From Neonectria sp. B-13 (taxonomy: Eukaryota; Ascomycota; Sordariomycetes; Hypocreales; Nectriaceae): DNA of 64,000 bases. Within the stretch, counting starts at the first letter, position 1. Every line of letters starts with the position of its first letter. The notes below the pieces were generated by a model that did no database searches, was not told the DNA's origin, and saw only the letters and a program-made list of their open reading frames with translations. This document shows, piece after piece, positions 48,147 through 59,859 of the stretch. The position numbers and the translations under genes were made by a program. The stretch lies in NCBI GenBank assembly GCA_002682825.1, contig NOKP01000038.1, forward strand, positions 124,001 through 188,000, written 5' to 3'.

Positions 48147-49856
48147 AGGCCATTGGTTGACTTTTACCCTTCTGGCCTATCTAGAACGGTTCTTGTCCTA
48201 AGCGGAAATTCCTCAGCAGGGGCGCTGAACTAGGAGATACTTTGATTGGTACTGGGTTGACGGTGTACTTGTTCTTTGATCAATTGCACGGGCAGCACGA
48301 TGGTGAGCGCATATAGCCGGCGTCATCGTTACCGCTTTTAAGAACGAAATGATTGCTCCAAGCTCAAGGCTATGTTGATGATTTTGTCTCTCACGGGTGC
48401 TTGAGTTTTATCCTACTTAGTCAATAGAACCTCGCTTGCAATCCCATTAGGGGTTGTGATTGTTGCCTTAGGGGAGTTGTCCCTTGTGTCGCCTCCCTGC
48501 AATTTGTTGCGCTTGGTCTCTCAGCTTGTAGGAGTAGCGTGATCAACACCCGTCGGTGACTCGTTATTAATCGTGATTGACACTGTGTTCCATCATTCTT
48601 CTCCTATTCCCACAGTCATGAGGTTCCGCCAGATGCGACCGTTACCGTTACACGTATTGCCGTAGTCAACAGGCTGACATGACTGCACGATTGATCGCGG
48701 GCTCAACCAGTTCCAGGTGAAGTTTAAGTGGTTGCAAGGTGACCAGCGTACAGCAAACTATGCCGTGTGTCATTTTCCATCCGCTACCTGCGGTAATGTA
48801 GGTCGAGTAATGTGACAGAAATCAGACTGCGTCAACTCTTGGGTAAGCGTCAAGATACTGTCATGTTGCTAGGTTGTTGGTCAAGGTTGAGTCTCCGACG
48901 ACCCTGACATGAGCCCGAAAAGGGGGGACGACCAACAGTGGAAATTTCCGAAGCTGAGAAGTCCTGACAATGGTCATGTTCCGAAATTCCGACACCCTAA
49001 TTTCCACGGATGTCGGCACTGATTCACTGATTACGCGGTCGGCTTTTCTGTAGACCGGCGGTTACCTTGTCCCTTGGTTGACCCATGGTTGACGGGGGAC
49101 GGGGCCAGATCTCTGTTTAGGGGCGTCTGGAGTGCGGAGAAGGCTAAAGCTAAATGCGTTGCTGTTTGACCAAAGGTTAGGAAACAGCCAATGATTATCA
49201 GGTAACTGGAGGAACACACATGCCGTTGATGACCGACGATACCGACGACGGTGTCGTGGACATCGTGAAGAGGTGCGGAAGTGACAGGCCTCTTCCCGAG
49301 ACATGGAGTGAGGAACCAAGTTATCCTGCTTGGAAATCAGAAGTGTCTCAGACGCGGTTCAGTGACCAGTCGTGACGCTCCCCACGAAGCATCCACATCC
49401 AAATCTCCCACGCTATCGTGAATGCGGGGTGCATTGGCCGTGTGGAGACCCGTTGGTTCCGATGTGATGATACGTATGAAGATAACAGGGGCGCTTTATC
49501 AACGCCTCCACTAGACAGATAAGCTCAAGCGCAAACTAACCCCCAGCCGCACCTCGCACTTTTCATCCTTTTACGGTGTAGCGCGGACAAAGTGCCAGAG
49601 GTCACGCCTAGCCCTCCTTATCAGTGCCTAAGCGCAATGGCCATCGCAGCCGTGCTCCTGATCCCAGGGCTTGGAGGCAAGTGCCGTCGCCAAATGTGTG
49701 GTATATATCCGGCCAAGGGAATGATTACTAGGCACTGATCAATCTCCCACAGTCCCCGTCGAGAGCACACACCACCGTGTTCACTCCATGATATGATTAT
49801 TGCCTTTTTTCGTCCAAACCCTTTACACCTCAATCACTTTTCGCAGTTGGTTTACC
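48147..49856. promoter_or_regulatory. Intergenic region with permease promoter, right copy
   Basis: Four GATA motifs between about 49480 and 49623 and a TATATA box at 49701-49708 precede the permease ATG 49857. No gene in the remaining 1.3 kb. Confidence 0.5.
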
Positions 49857-51729
49857 ATGGCTGAACAAGCGGTCCTCGAGAAGAAAGCTATGCCGGCCAG
49901 CGGAGATGAGGAGCACCTGGCCCGTCTGGGCTACGTGCAGGAAGTCAAGGTATTTCGATCTTACTACCTGTTACAAGGCATCCTCAAGCTCAACAAGTAA
50001 CAGCGCAACTTTTCGCTTACGGCGATGCTGGCTACCTGTGTTTCCTTGATGTGCACTTGGGAAGCCTTGTGCAGGTGAAAACAGTCCAGGTTCTTGACCG
50101 TGTTTCAGTCACAAAGTATTGACCATCAGCAGTACAATGGCAGCTGGATTAATCAGCGGGGGTCCAGTCGCCCTGATCTACGGAATTATCGTTGCCTTTG
50201 TTGGATCAATTTGCTCTTCCATGTCTCTCGCCGAGATGGCATCGAGGTAACAGGGCTTTAAACCACTGTCGTTTTCATATTATTCTGACCAAGACGTGAT
50301 GGTACAGCCATCCCACAGCAGGCGGACAGTATCACTTTGTCGCAAACCTGAGCCCGAAATCAGGAGGCCCAGTGAGCAGTTGGTTCGCTGGGTACATCAC
50401 GTAAGAACAATTCACGACTGTATGGGTAAGTAGAGAATACAAAGAATGCTGACTTCGCCACCGCTTTAGCATGTTGGGATGGATCGCCCTCGCCGGAAGC
50501 GCGCCGTTTCTCGCCGGAACCCAGATCCAAGGCCTCCTGGTCCTAAACTACCCCGACACGTATACATTTGAGAGGTGGCATGGAACCCTCCTCTACTGGG
50601 CAGTCTTGGTGTGCGCGGCAGCCTTCTGTATCTTCTGCAACCGAGTCTTGCCCCTGGTGGAGAAGGTTACCATGGTGCTTCATGTTGTCTTCTTCATCAT
50701 TATTCTCGTCGTCATGGCTGTCGTATCACCAACAAAGCATTCGGCTAGCTTCGTATTTACGACCTTTGAGAATAACTCGGGGTGGTCTAGCGATGGCGTA
50801 GCTTGGTGCATCGGACTCCTGAGTTCTTGTTATGTTCTTATCGGATATGATGGAGCTACTCATCTCAGCGAAGAGATGCATAACGCCGAGACTGGCGTTC
50901 CCCGTGCGATGGTTGGCTCCGTGCTGATCAACGGGATGCTCGGGTTTGCATTTTTGATCACCTTACTGTTCTGCATGGGGGACGTCGCCTCAGCACTTAA
51001 CACACCCACTGGGTTCCCAATCATTCAAATCTTCTACAATCTCACTGGCAGCGTGGCAGCAGCGACTGCGATGGTCGTTGCAATAACAATCATGGCTGCT
51101 CTATCTACTATACCACTGATCACTTCCACTGCTCGAGTAATGTGGGCGTTTGCGAGAGATCAAGGTGAGCATGACGTCGACTCTTGAGTCTTGATCCATC
51201 TGGTAGCGCCATTGACGAGGCTAACTGTCGGAATAAACCTTTAGGTTTACCTTTTTCCAGTTTCATATCCAAGATCGATCGAAGACGCAGTATCCCGACC
51301 GTGGCAATCCTCATCACAACCGTCCTGCTTATGCTTCTCGGACTTATCAACATCGGCTCCACTACAGCGTTTAATGCCATTCTATCTTTGGCCGTGGTGA
51401 GCCTTCAACTGTCTTACCTATTCCCCATCGTCCTCCTCATCTGGCGTCGGGTCACATCGCCAGAATTATTGACATGGGGCCCATGGCGGCTAGGAAGAGC
51501 CGGACTTGTTGTCAACGTTGTTGCTGTGATTTATTTGAGCTTCACCTGCGTTTTCCTGCTCCTCCCCCCGTTCCGACCCACCACAGCAGCCAACATGAAC
51601 TATGCACCGGTCGTCTTGGGCGCCGCGCTCTTATATGGGCTACTTTACTGGCCGCTTAGAGCCAGTAAGAGGTACGTGGGGCCGTTGTTTGAGACGAGTG
51701 TTGTGGAAAGCAGCGCTGCTCTGTCATGA
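49857..51729 (+). CDS. APC-family amino-acid permease, right copy
   Basis: Exons 49857-49949, 50004-50074, 50130-50246, 50308-50400, 50470-51164 and 51245-51729 total 1554 nt, exactly 518 codons with the stop. Five introns of 54-80 nt. No protein change relative to the left copy. Confidence 0.9.
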
Positions 51730-52467
51730 AAATCTTGTCATGATTAGATGTATATGATGGTCACGGTTGGCGTAGCAGGATTGGATTTTAGTGATTCACG
51801 GGACTTCTATGGTTCATTGATCTCAATTACCTTACTATAGGGCAATACATCCGATACCATCCAAAAATGCACGACAACAAGACAGTTGGACTATTGTACA
51901 AGTATTGAACAGGTGCACACCTTTCGAATCATAATGAAGTGTAAGCGTGAAGGCAGAAGCTGCACTCGCTTGATGTGACATCAAATGCAGACCTAAACGA
52001 GTCCGCGAACACAACACAAGCGGGAACCGGACGCCCGGACTTTTAGGCCACTTTCGGTGCGCGTCATGGTTCGTCCCGGGATCGTGCATCAACTACCTGA
52101 TTAAATTACCAAAAAAAAAAAAGATCACATGTTACGATCAGACAATAGTGGGAGAGTTAGGGCCGGAGCCATCATCTCCTGGCGTAACCTGCAGCAGAGT
52201 CCTCAACTTTGGTAAGCCCCTTGGCTACCTACTGTCAAGTGATGCTAGCCTACCCTGTAGCTTACCCTTTAGAGGGAGGTACAGCCAATAACGTGACGAG
52301 TTTGCGTATCAATGCACACACAGCCTTGTTTTGGTCTAGTTGCCAGTGACACCCCCGCACTGCACCTTGAATTCATTCCTCGTCATCTGTCATCTCCACA
52401 GATCACGGCCCGGGCACTCCGAAGTCTGAAACCAAGAGTCGTCTCTGCGCAGTCAAATCGTGGGATT
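51730..52467. other. Mirror of 6805-7542
   Basis: TF2 promoter side and permease 3' side. Contains the 12-base A run; no gene seen. Confidence 0.5.
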
Positions 52468-54657
52468 ATGGAGAAGCCGACGGCTAAGCATTCTCGCAGG
52501 ACCGAGAAATCCAGGAGTAAGTACGCGGCAATCCTAGATCAACCCTCAACTTCTGTCTTACTCAGCCCGTCTTTGGCTAACATCTCCTGCAACTTAGGCG
52601 GTTGCGTCGCCTGTAAACGTCGCGTGAGTTGTGCCTCTTCCGCCTCTCGGTTCGTTGTCAACAGTATGAGCTTACTAGTGTCGAAGAAACTGAAATGCGA
52701 TGAAGCGCAGCCAAGCTGCCAACGCTGCGTCAAGTCTGGGATCGAGTGCCCTGGCTACAGCCGGCCGTTTAGATGGTCGACCAAACACGAAAGGAACGCC
52801 CGTCTATCCGCCGCCACTCCGGGCGACCCTTGGGGCCATGTATCTGCTTGGTTCGACCAAGAAGCTCAAAACCTGTCAAGGACCACTACGCTTACTTCAC
52901 CAGTCAGGCGGGGGAGAAATGAGCGAAATGAGCACCAAACCCCATCATCGCGAGATCTAGTGACTCATGATTGTCCGGCTTCAGTGGCGTCGCCCTCCCC
53001 TCCCATGCCGGCTTTTTCTCCGCCAGGCGGTTCTCTCGAGTTGAACGACCAAGTTCAAGCTCTTTCCGCCAAGATCAAAGCAAGTTTACCACTGGATTGC
53101 CTCAACACATCAGTCCTTCCGGTGGATGGACACTCGCACCGGGACCCTGCGCGTGGTGATGGCGGAACAGAAAAAGTCGACTTGGATGTATTGTTCAGCA
53201 AGAGCCGTGATACCAATCTATCCCTCTTTGTCCCCGCTGAGCAATCGTCGCTACTAATCAATCACTACTTGTCGGTAGTATGCCAAATCAGCTCATCGTT
53301 CGACTCGCTGCTCAATCCGTTTCGATCCGACGTCTCAAGGATGATGCGTTCTTCACCTCTTATATTTAGCTGTGTGATGAGCATGACTGCGGCAAATTTC
53401 TACCAGGGCCAAGGAGACACGCTTGCTATCCCCGTAGCCTTTCAGACCGAGGCAATCTCACAACTGTCAAGCGAGCTCGCCATTATCGATTCCAAAACGC
53501 TAACCAGGCCCGGTATAGAAGGAGCCGAGTTGCCCTCCATTGGGCCCCCAACTGGCTTCTTCATCAAGGACGACGTACTGTTAGGCGTCATTCTTCTCGG
53601 GATGACTTCTGTAGGCCATCTCAGCAGCAAACTAGTCTGCTTTCAAACCACCAACGCCTGTTTCCTAGAGCTGGCATGACCCTTCCTCACTCGGGCTATT
53701 ACACGTCCATGGGTCCCGGCAGCTGTTCAAAGCGTGGATGGCGGTGAATGCTCTCAGCCCACTTCATAAGCCACTATCCATGACTCAGAGTCAGTGCTTC
53801 CTAGTTTTCTCGATGGTTTACTGGGAAGCTATGGTCTCCTTCTTGGTTGATCAAGAGACCGAGGTGCTGTCCTATCTCGATACATTTCTCGATTCGGCTC
53901 TGCCGTCCTTCACACACGTTTGTCCCTGGACTGGCGTGGGCACGTCAATCTTAATCCGCCTGGCCAGGGTAGGCACAATTATCAGGAAGAAGAGGCTTTT
54001 ACGAAACCTAGGGCTTTACCAAGGTGGCTCTGCCTTCCGAAGAACGTGGCATCTCGAGCTACTCGAAGAGGCTCGCATGTTGGAACAAGTCATTGTAAGT
54101 AACGGACCTCCGTTTCTCTGTCTTGTGGACGATACTGGTGACTTCTGCGCCCCGCCCTCTCATTTCCATAAAAATCGCCCGCTGTTACCGACTCGCTTCT
54201 CTTATCGAACTTTACCGCGCCTTTCCAGAACTTGCGGAGACCCGGATGGAGATGGATTCACCCGTATATCTCGATTGTGACGGGATAGACAAACAGTCAC
54301 CTTGTTCTGGGTCTTAGCTTCGACATCTTGGCCATCCTTGTAACCATACCAGACAGCTCGCGCACTATTACAACACAGAGCCTTGTTTTCATGATTGCTG
54401 GCGGTGCGTTGGGCAACATGACCAACAGCAATCGTCGCCAAATGATTCCTGTGCAGAGCAGACTAAACCAGACCGTTTCAAAGTGGAGGCAATTTGTGCG
54501 TGAAAGGCTTCGGAAGACTTGCGCCTATATCCGCCTGCGCACTGCCAGGCGCGTTGTTATAATTCTTGAAGAGGTCTGGTCACGGATGGACTTTGCGGCG
54601 GAACCTGGAAACAACGAAGGTTATGCAAACGAAAAGTTCCTTGCTCAAAGACATTGA
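52468..54657 (+). CDS. Zn(II)2Cys6 transcription factor TF2, right copy, C-terminal model unresolved
   Basis: Exons 52468-52516, 52598-52623, 52687-53610 and 53669-54094 close in frame (475 codons). The GTAAGT donor at 54095 has no AG before the LIELYRAFPEL coding stretch at about 54170-54240. The next family-like stretch, DILAILVTIP, begins near 54321 in a different frame. The problem is identical to the left copy. Confidence 0.72.
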
Positions 54658-54743
54658 CTGAGAAAAAGTTGGAGACTATACTTGGGTAGGTTTCACAGAG
54701 TAGCTTGGACATGTAGTAACCCCTCCCATTTCGTTCATCAACA

Positions 54744-56517
54744 CTACAAAGTCTCACTTGACTTCCCTACGTTCATCCGTTTGTTCACAAAAGCATCCAC
54801 TCCAAAGAGCCACTTCTTCCATGTCTGACCGTTTCCCATCGCTATCATGCGTCTCATTCTCTCGTAAGATCGTTGGGACTCGTCTTCTTTCTCAGTCACA
54901 ACGCGCTGGGTGCTGCTTGGACCCCAGACTTTCCACTCGCCTTTAGATGCCTTCCATGGCGCGCGACCATAAGTAAAGTCAATCCAGGCGGAAGCGAAAT
55001 CTTTGGCCATGACTTTCTCATCTTCCTCTAGCTTGTGGAAGAGGTTCATAAAGAGGTACAGTAGTTCGTAGGCATGGTATGCCATGCCTCTCAACGCATT
55101 TTGCATGCGAGATTGCTGATCAAAGTGATACAAGAACATCTTGCCCTGCACCTGTAAATGATCCCACTTGTAGGAAGTGGCAAGATTGGGGATTTTGAAA
55201 AGTGGATCTCCACACATGTGTTCGACACGTTCAATAAACGTTTGCTGGGGCATGCCTTGCCGGATACTGTACTCTTCAAGGATTAATGTTGTTTCTTCTT
55301 CGTTCCCAATATGCTCCGAGAGGGTGTTGTGAAGGAATGCATAATCGACGTCTACCAGATTCGTGCGGAAAATGATTCCTTCGTGGTAGGTGTCTCCAAG
55401 CATAAAAGCCTCCAACCACGCTGGTGCTTTAGGGATTTCTAGAGGATCTTTCGCGTAGAACCAACCATCAATACAAGGGTTGCCTGATCCTGCCGGTACG
55501 CCTTGGATAGCCGGTGTAGCATCGGCGAGGTCTCGTTGCGGAAGTTGTCGGAGGCGTTCTAATACATCCGGCTGTGAAGGGTCGATTTGAAAATGGCGAC
55601 AAACTGCCTGGAATAGTTCTTCGTGTTTATCCATTGTCCATGGTGGGAGCGTTATCGCCAAGCCAGACATGCAAATTCCTCGTTGAAATCGCGGCGGATT
55701 GGCCGCGAGCAGTTGATTGCCAATAGAAATACCCCCAGCGGACTCCCCAACCGCAGTGACTTGGTCCGGATCGCCTCCGAGGCCTGAGATAAACCTCTGA
55801 ACCCACTCGAAGGCTACTTGTTGGTCCGTGAAGCCGAAATTACCACATCCTTGATGGCCGTCCCGGCTGAGTTCTTGTTGGATGGCCTCGCTTGCGAGGA
55901 AGCCGCCTAATCCAACACGATAGTTGAAGGACACAAACACGATAGGATGACCAACGGCGACGCTGTGGGAGACCAAGTTGACTCCGTCGAAAATGGGTTC
56001 GCTTGAGCTCCCGAACAAGAGTGAGCCGCCGTGAACCCACACGAACACCGGGAACTTGCTGGACCCAGGCGCACAAGGAAGAACAATATTTAGAATAAGG
56101 CCAGAGAGTTCATCCATCTCGGGAGGAACTGGGAAATGGTCGATTGATTCGAGGCCTTTGTTCACATTCTCATAGATGAACTGCGAGAATTTGCCTTCTC
56201 CTTGGCTGGGTGGGAGCCGAGCGGCGGGAGGACTCGCCTGGATGGTCGGGCGCGGGCAGTCGTTGCTAGTAATTAGCGTCAGCGGGCGCAAGCAAGGGTA
56301 TGCATGTGGAAAACAAGTCGTCTTACCCAAGTCTTGTTCCGTCGTGGTAGTCATTCTCCCACGAGACGTTCAGCGCCGATCGTGTCCATCGCTTGGATAG
56401 TTTGGCATATGGGATACCACAGTATTGTTGTACTCCGTTGGCATACTGGAAACCTTCCAGCTTGCCGAGGCCCTGGACATGGGTAGAACACTTTGATTCG
56501 GGGGTTTGAAAAGACAT
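54744..56517 (-). CDS. Type B carboxylesterase, right copy
   Basis: Intron at 56266-56326; same 570-aa product with Ser ~239, Glu ~359 and His ~461 retained. TATA-like box at 56605-56612. Confidence 0.9.
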
Positions 56518-56980
56518 GATGAAGGAGTATCCCGTTGTGTTGTCTGTTGCATAGTTCGTTGAACTGAGCTTGACGCAAACCGTGGGTGAATGAAGTACAG
56601 CCGCCTTATATATCGCTTTCGTACGCAGTCACACGGAACCACACAGCCCATAACTTTCCTAGACGACTCATCTGGCATGACTTGTACGATTCCAGATTTA
56701 GCAGCTCGACTCTTGCTTTCGTCCGGGGTCGAACTGCCATTCTGGTTAAGCCTGCATGTTGCCCGGTTTCCTTCGCCCCGTCCCCGGGATTCTCAGCCGG
56801 CTGCCGGGACCCTTTTTTTTTTTTGTTTCCGCATTAGGCAGCTTGACACACCCGAAGCATCGGAATAGTCTTGGGTATTATTACTGGTACATTCTGTACA
56901 ATCAAAGACTTGTCGTCATAGTTGAGGGTTCTATCGACAAGTGAAAACGTTTGCTTCCTATGAGTCTATCGTTCGAAACA
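56518..56980. other. Mirror of 2292-2754, esterase promoter
   Basis: Contains the TATA-like box and a 12-base T run. No gene seen. Confidence 0.5.
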
Positions 56981-58599
56981 TCACAAGAGATTCAATTCCA
57001 CTCCTCGCACCCGGGCGAGCTCCTCAACGTCTACGGTTTCATCGTTGCGTTCCCATAATTCTTCTAGTAGCTCCAACAGAACTCGGCTTGACATACAGAG
57101 TTTGTTCTTTTGGCACACTGGAGACAAAAACATCCTGATCATCTCTTTCCATTCTGGCCTTGCGTTCATGGCTTTAACTTCCATGCCTGCCACAAATATC
57201 GGGTGGCGGGTAGCATTCATCACCAACGTGTCCCTCTCTTGCGGATCTGAGCATGCTCTGCGAATTGCGTCCACGCTGCTGAGGATACGAGAGACGAGAA
57301 TAATGGAGGTTGGCAGACGGAGTCCTTGTTGTGGACCGCTTGGAACCTCATTCGCAGCGGCAGGAGACGGCCTGGAGGCAATGCTCGGGCTCGCACTGGG
57401 GATGGTTGACGGGTGAGAATGAAACCTTCGCACACTCAGCATCCCTGCCAAGCGGGACGCTTCCCATAACTGGCATTGGACAAAACTCCCCTGCGCACCG
57501 GTCCAGTTCCAGAAGTCCGGTTCGCTGATGCCGTTCCCAACAGAAGCATAGATGTCGATCAGAGAACGGGGGAGTCCGCTGACGAGCTCCACTTGACTTC
57601 GATCAGCGGAGCCTGCACAACGATCGACACAGCAATACTGTCGCCAGATGCCGATATGAGGATTTTGGCGCCCAATGGAATGGGTTGGTAAATCCATGAG
57701 ACCCATGACTTCAATTAGGTGCCCTCGGAATGCGGTTAGTGGATATGGGTCGGGCCCGCTAGGGTGCACGTCTAGGTTGAGGGCTTGATGCATTCCACGT
57801 AGGTGCAACGACCACGGCAGACAGTGCATGATCTGGGTACAAGGATCTCAGCGTCAGAAGACTTTCGCGGGGTGTGATATCCATGTCGTGGATTTCATGG
57901 AGTACTGACCCCAATGCTGCACAGAAGCAGCCCGGCAGTTAGAGTGGAGTCATCGAGATAGAAAGCGGCGCGATCCAACTCGAGGCGGAACTTGCTGAGG
58001 GCCGCGTCAAAATAGTTGAAGAATCGCGGTCTCGTAGCTTCCTCTCTGGAGGCCTGGAACGCCAGACATACGTCGAGCAGGGACTCTGACTGTTTGCAAA
58101 GCTCTGGAAGACGCGATGGAAGTAGGAGATGGGTATTGTTGACGGTAGTGGCATGCAGAAGATTGACACCTGAATCGAGAACTGGCCAGCACTGTCAGCA
58201 CTCTGGATTAAAAGTGACGACGAGCCGAGACGTTTCTTGTTTGGTCCCCCTACATTGTTCGAAAAGAATCTCATCCGACTCGTCTCCCGTCAAAGGGGGC
58301 CTTGGTGATTTCTCCAGGGAGCCGGGAGTGTGGCGTTGCTCTAGCTGACCAGAGACGTGTGTCAGGCGTTCTACTTCTCTTCTTCTTCCCTTTGGCCGTT
58401 GGGGAATGGAGTCTGCTGTCGGTCTCTCTGCACCGGTGAATCGACCTCGCGAAGCAATCCCATTGCCCCATCGCAGCCGAATCTCGTAGCCCTGACACGG
58501 AAGCCCGCGGCGTTGACAGTTGCGACAGGCAGGGCGCGTGTTATCGCACTTACGACGCATTGACTTACAGGTCCAGCAGCCATTGTGCGAGCGACTCAT
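56981..58599 (-). CDS. Zn(II)2Cys6 transcription factor TF1, right copy
   Basis: Introns at 58253-58170 and 57909-57833. The first removes the in-frame TGA. Same 485-aa product as the left copy. Confidence 0.85.
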
Positions 58600-59699
58600 T
58601 GCGTCGACCTGCCTGTTTGGAGCATAACCTTGGCGACACACAATGAAAAGCATGGGATGTTGACCCATATTTACGGGGACAAAACTGCCGAATTGAAATG
58701 CCGTCCAGAAATGCCGACTAAAAGTGCGACCCTGTGCTAATGTAGAGAGGCCTGGGCTTCGGTCCCCCGCAAACCCCTAACACCACGTAGACTAGTGGGT
58801 TCATCCGCTTGATTGCTAATGTATGTACTGATATTGGCGGATCTTACCTGAGAATGGCAGGTCGCTGCAACCTTCCCCAGCTGAGGCAGGCTAGCCTCGA
58901 CACACTCACTGATGCCTTGCTTGTGTTGTTTTTCCTGGGAACAGTCGCTTGCCTTGTTACAAGATGCAAGTGAAGCTTTGTTCATCGGTCTCAAACTATG
59001 CAACCTACTCCCATTGCTAGATAAGGGATACCGAACGCGGAAAGGATGCAAAAAGATTTCATGTCATTAAAATCCTTCCACCAAACCAGTATCAAGCTAT
59101 TATGGCACGGCAATCGGGCCAAGACACCAGCAATTCGGCCCCTCAACGCTTCTCTCTGTGCTGTTTTTATGGTACATCTCATCCCTTTACCGGGCGTGGT
59201 AAAGCGCCATTCTAGTGTTGGTGCGAAATGGCAGCAGTGGAAGGTTGTGATACGTTTCAGGATAACTACGTGTGTATAAATGGACAAGTGAGGAAGGCCC
59301 TCCCGTGCGCGTCCAGCTGCCCGTTTCTGGCTAGGACAAAGCAACCCCAGGATTCTAAAAGCTTGTACACAGTAATTAGAGCTACTGATGGGATGAATGC
59401 GGAGAAGCATGAAAGCAATGCCGACAGGTTGTGTCAGATGCCTGGCCACACAACAACGCGTGACCAACCGCTTCAGCCACACAGCCTGTCTGCAAAGGAC
59501 AGCCGGGCCAGGAACGCTTCACGAGTGCACCTTATCATATCAAGGTCGAGTACGAGTGAATATATAAGCTCTGGCATTCCACACGGCTGTTGAAGTTTTC
59601 TGAGACTCTAAACAAGCATCCAATCCTTTTAGCAACAACCACAATTGCGCGTTTCTATTGAATTGGAACTGATTTCTTTCTTGGGTGGTTCTCGGCAAC
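58600..59699. other. TF1 upstream region and right outer flank
   Basis: Bases up to 59271 mirror the window start. A 163-codon minus-strand frame (58991-59482) crosses that point but has no recognisable family. From 59540 the DNA forms the promoter of the fragment at 59700, with a TATATAAG box at 59562-59569. Confidence 0.5.
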
Positions 59700-59859
59700 A
59701 TGACATCCGTCAACACCCCCATTGTTCCTGGCACGGTCCGATTGATTCAGCGTAAGATTGGTTCCCTGCCCTGCCAACCCTATAATCTTCAAACAGTATA
59801 CTAAAGCTCTATGCCTCTGGGATGCAGATGAAGAGGCTACAGATGACTCGACTTTTTAA
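59700..59859 (+). pseudogene. 5' fragment of a possible MFS transporter gene, cut by AT-rich DNA
   Basis: ATG at 59700 opens MTSVNTPIVPGTVRLIQ. A GTAAGA donor at about 59752 and a GCAG acceptor at about 59827 join it to DEEATDDSTF, then TAA. PGTVRL-type starts are common in fungal MFS drug or nutrient transporters, but no transmembrane part follows. AT-rich DNA begins at about 59860. A TATA box 130 bp upstream is preserved. The family call rests on a short stretch and is weak; a tiny unrelated gene is possible. Confidence 0.35.

Larger units (their letters stand above)
29786..59271 (-). repeat. Right arm of the ~29.5-kb inverted duplication
   Basis: Reverse complement of 1-29486. An ORF on the minus strand (58991-59482) crosses 59271 without a break, so nothing local marks the outer border. 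Whether the identity continues further out depends on sequence to the left of this window. Confidence 0.97.

Noticed and set aside
58991..59482. 163-codon open frame crossing the edge of the visible palindrome
   Set aside because: No recognisable family, no introns and no promoter support; probably chance.
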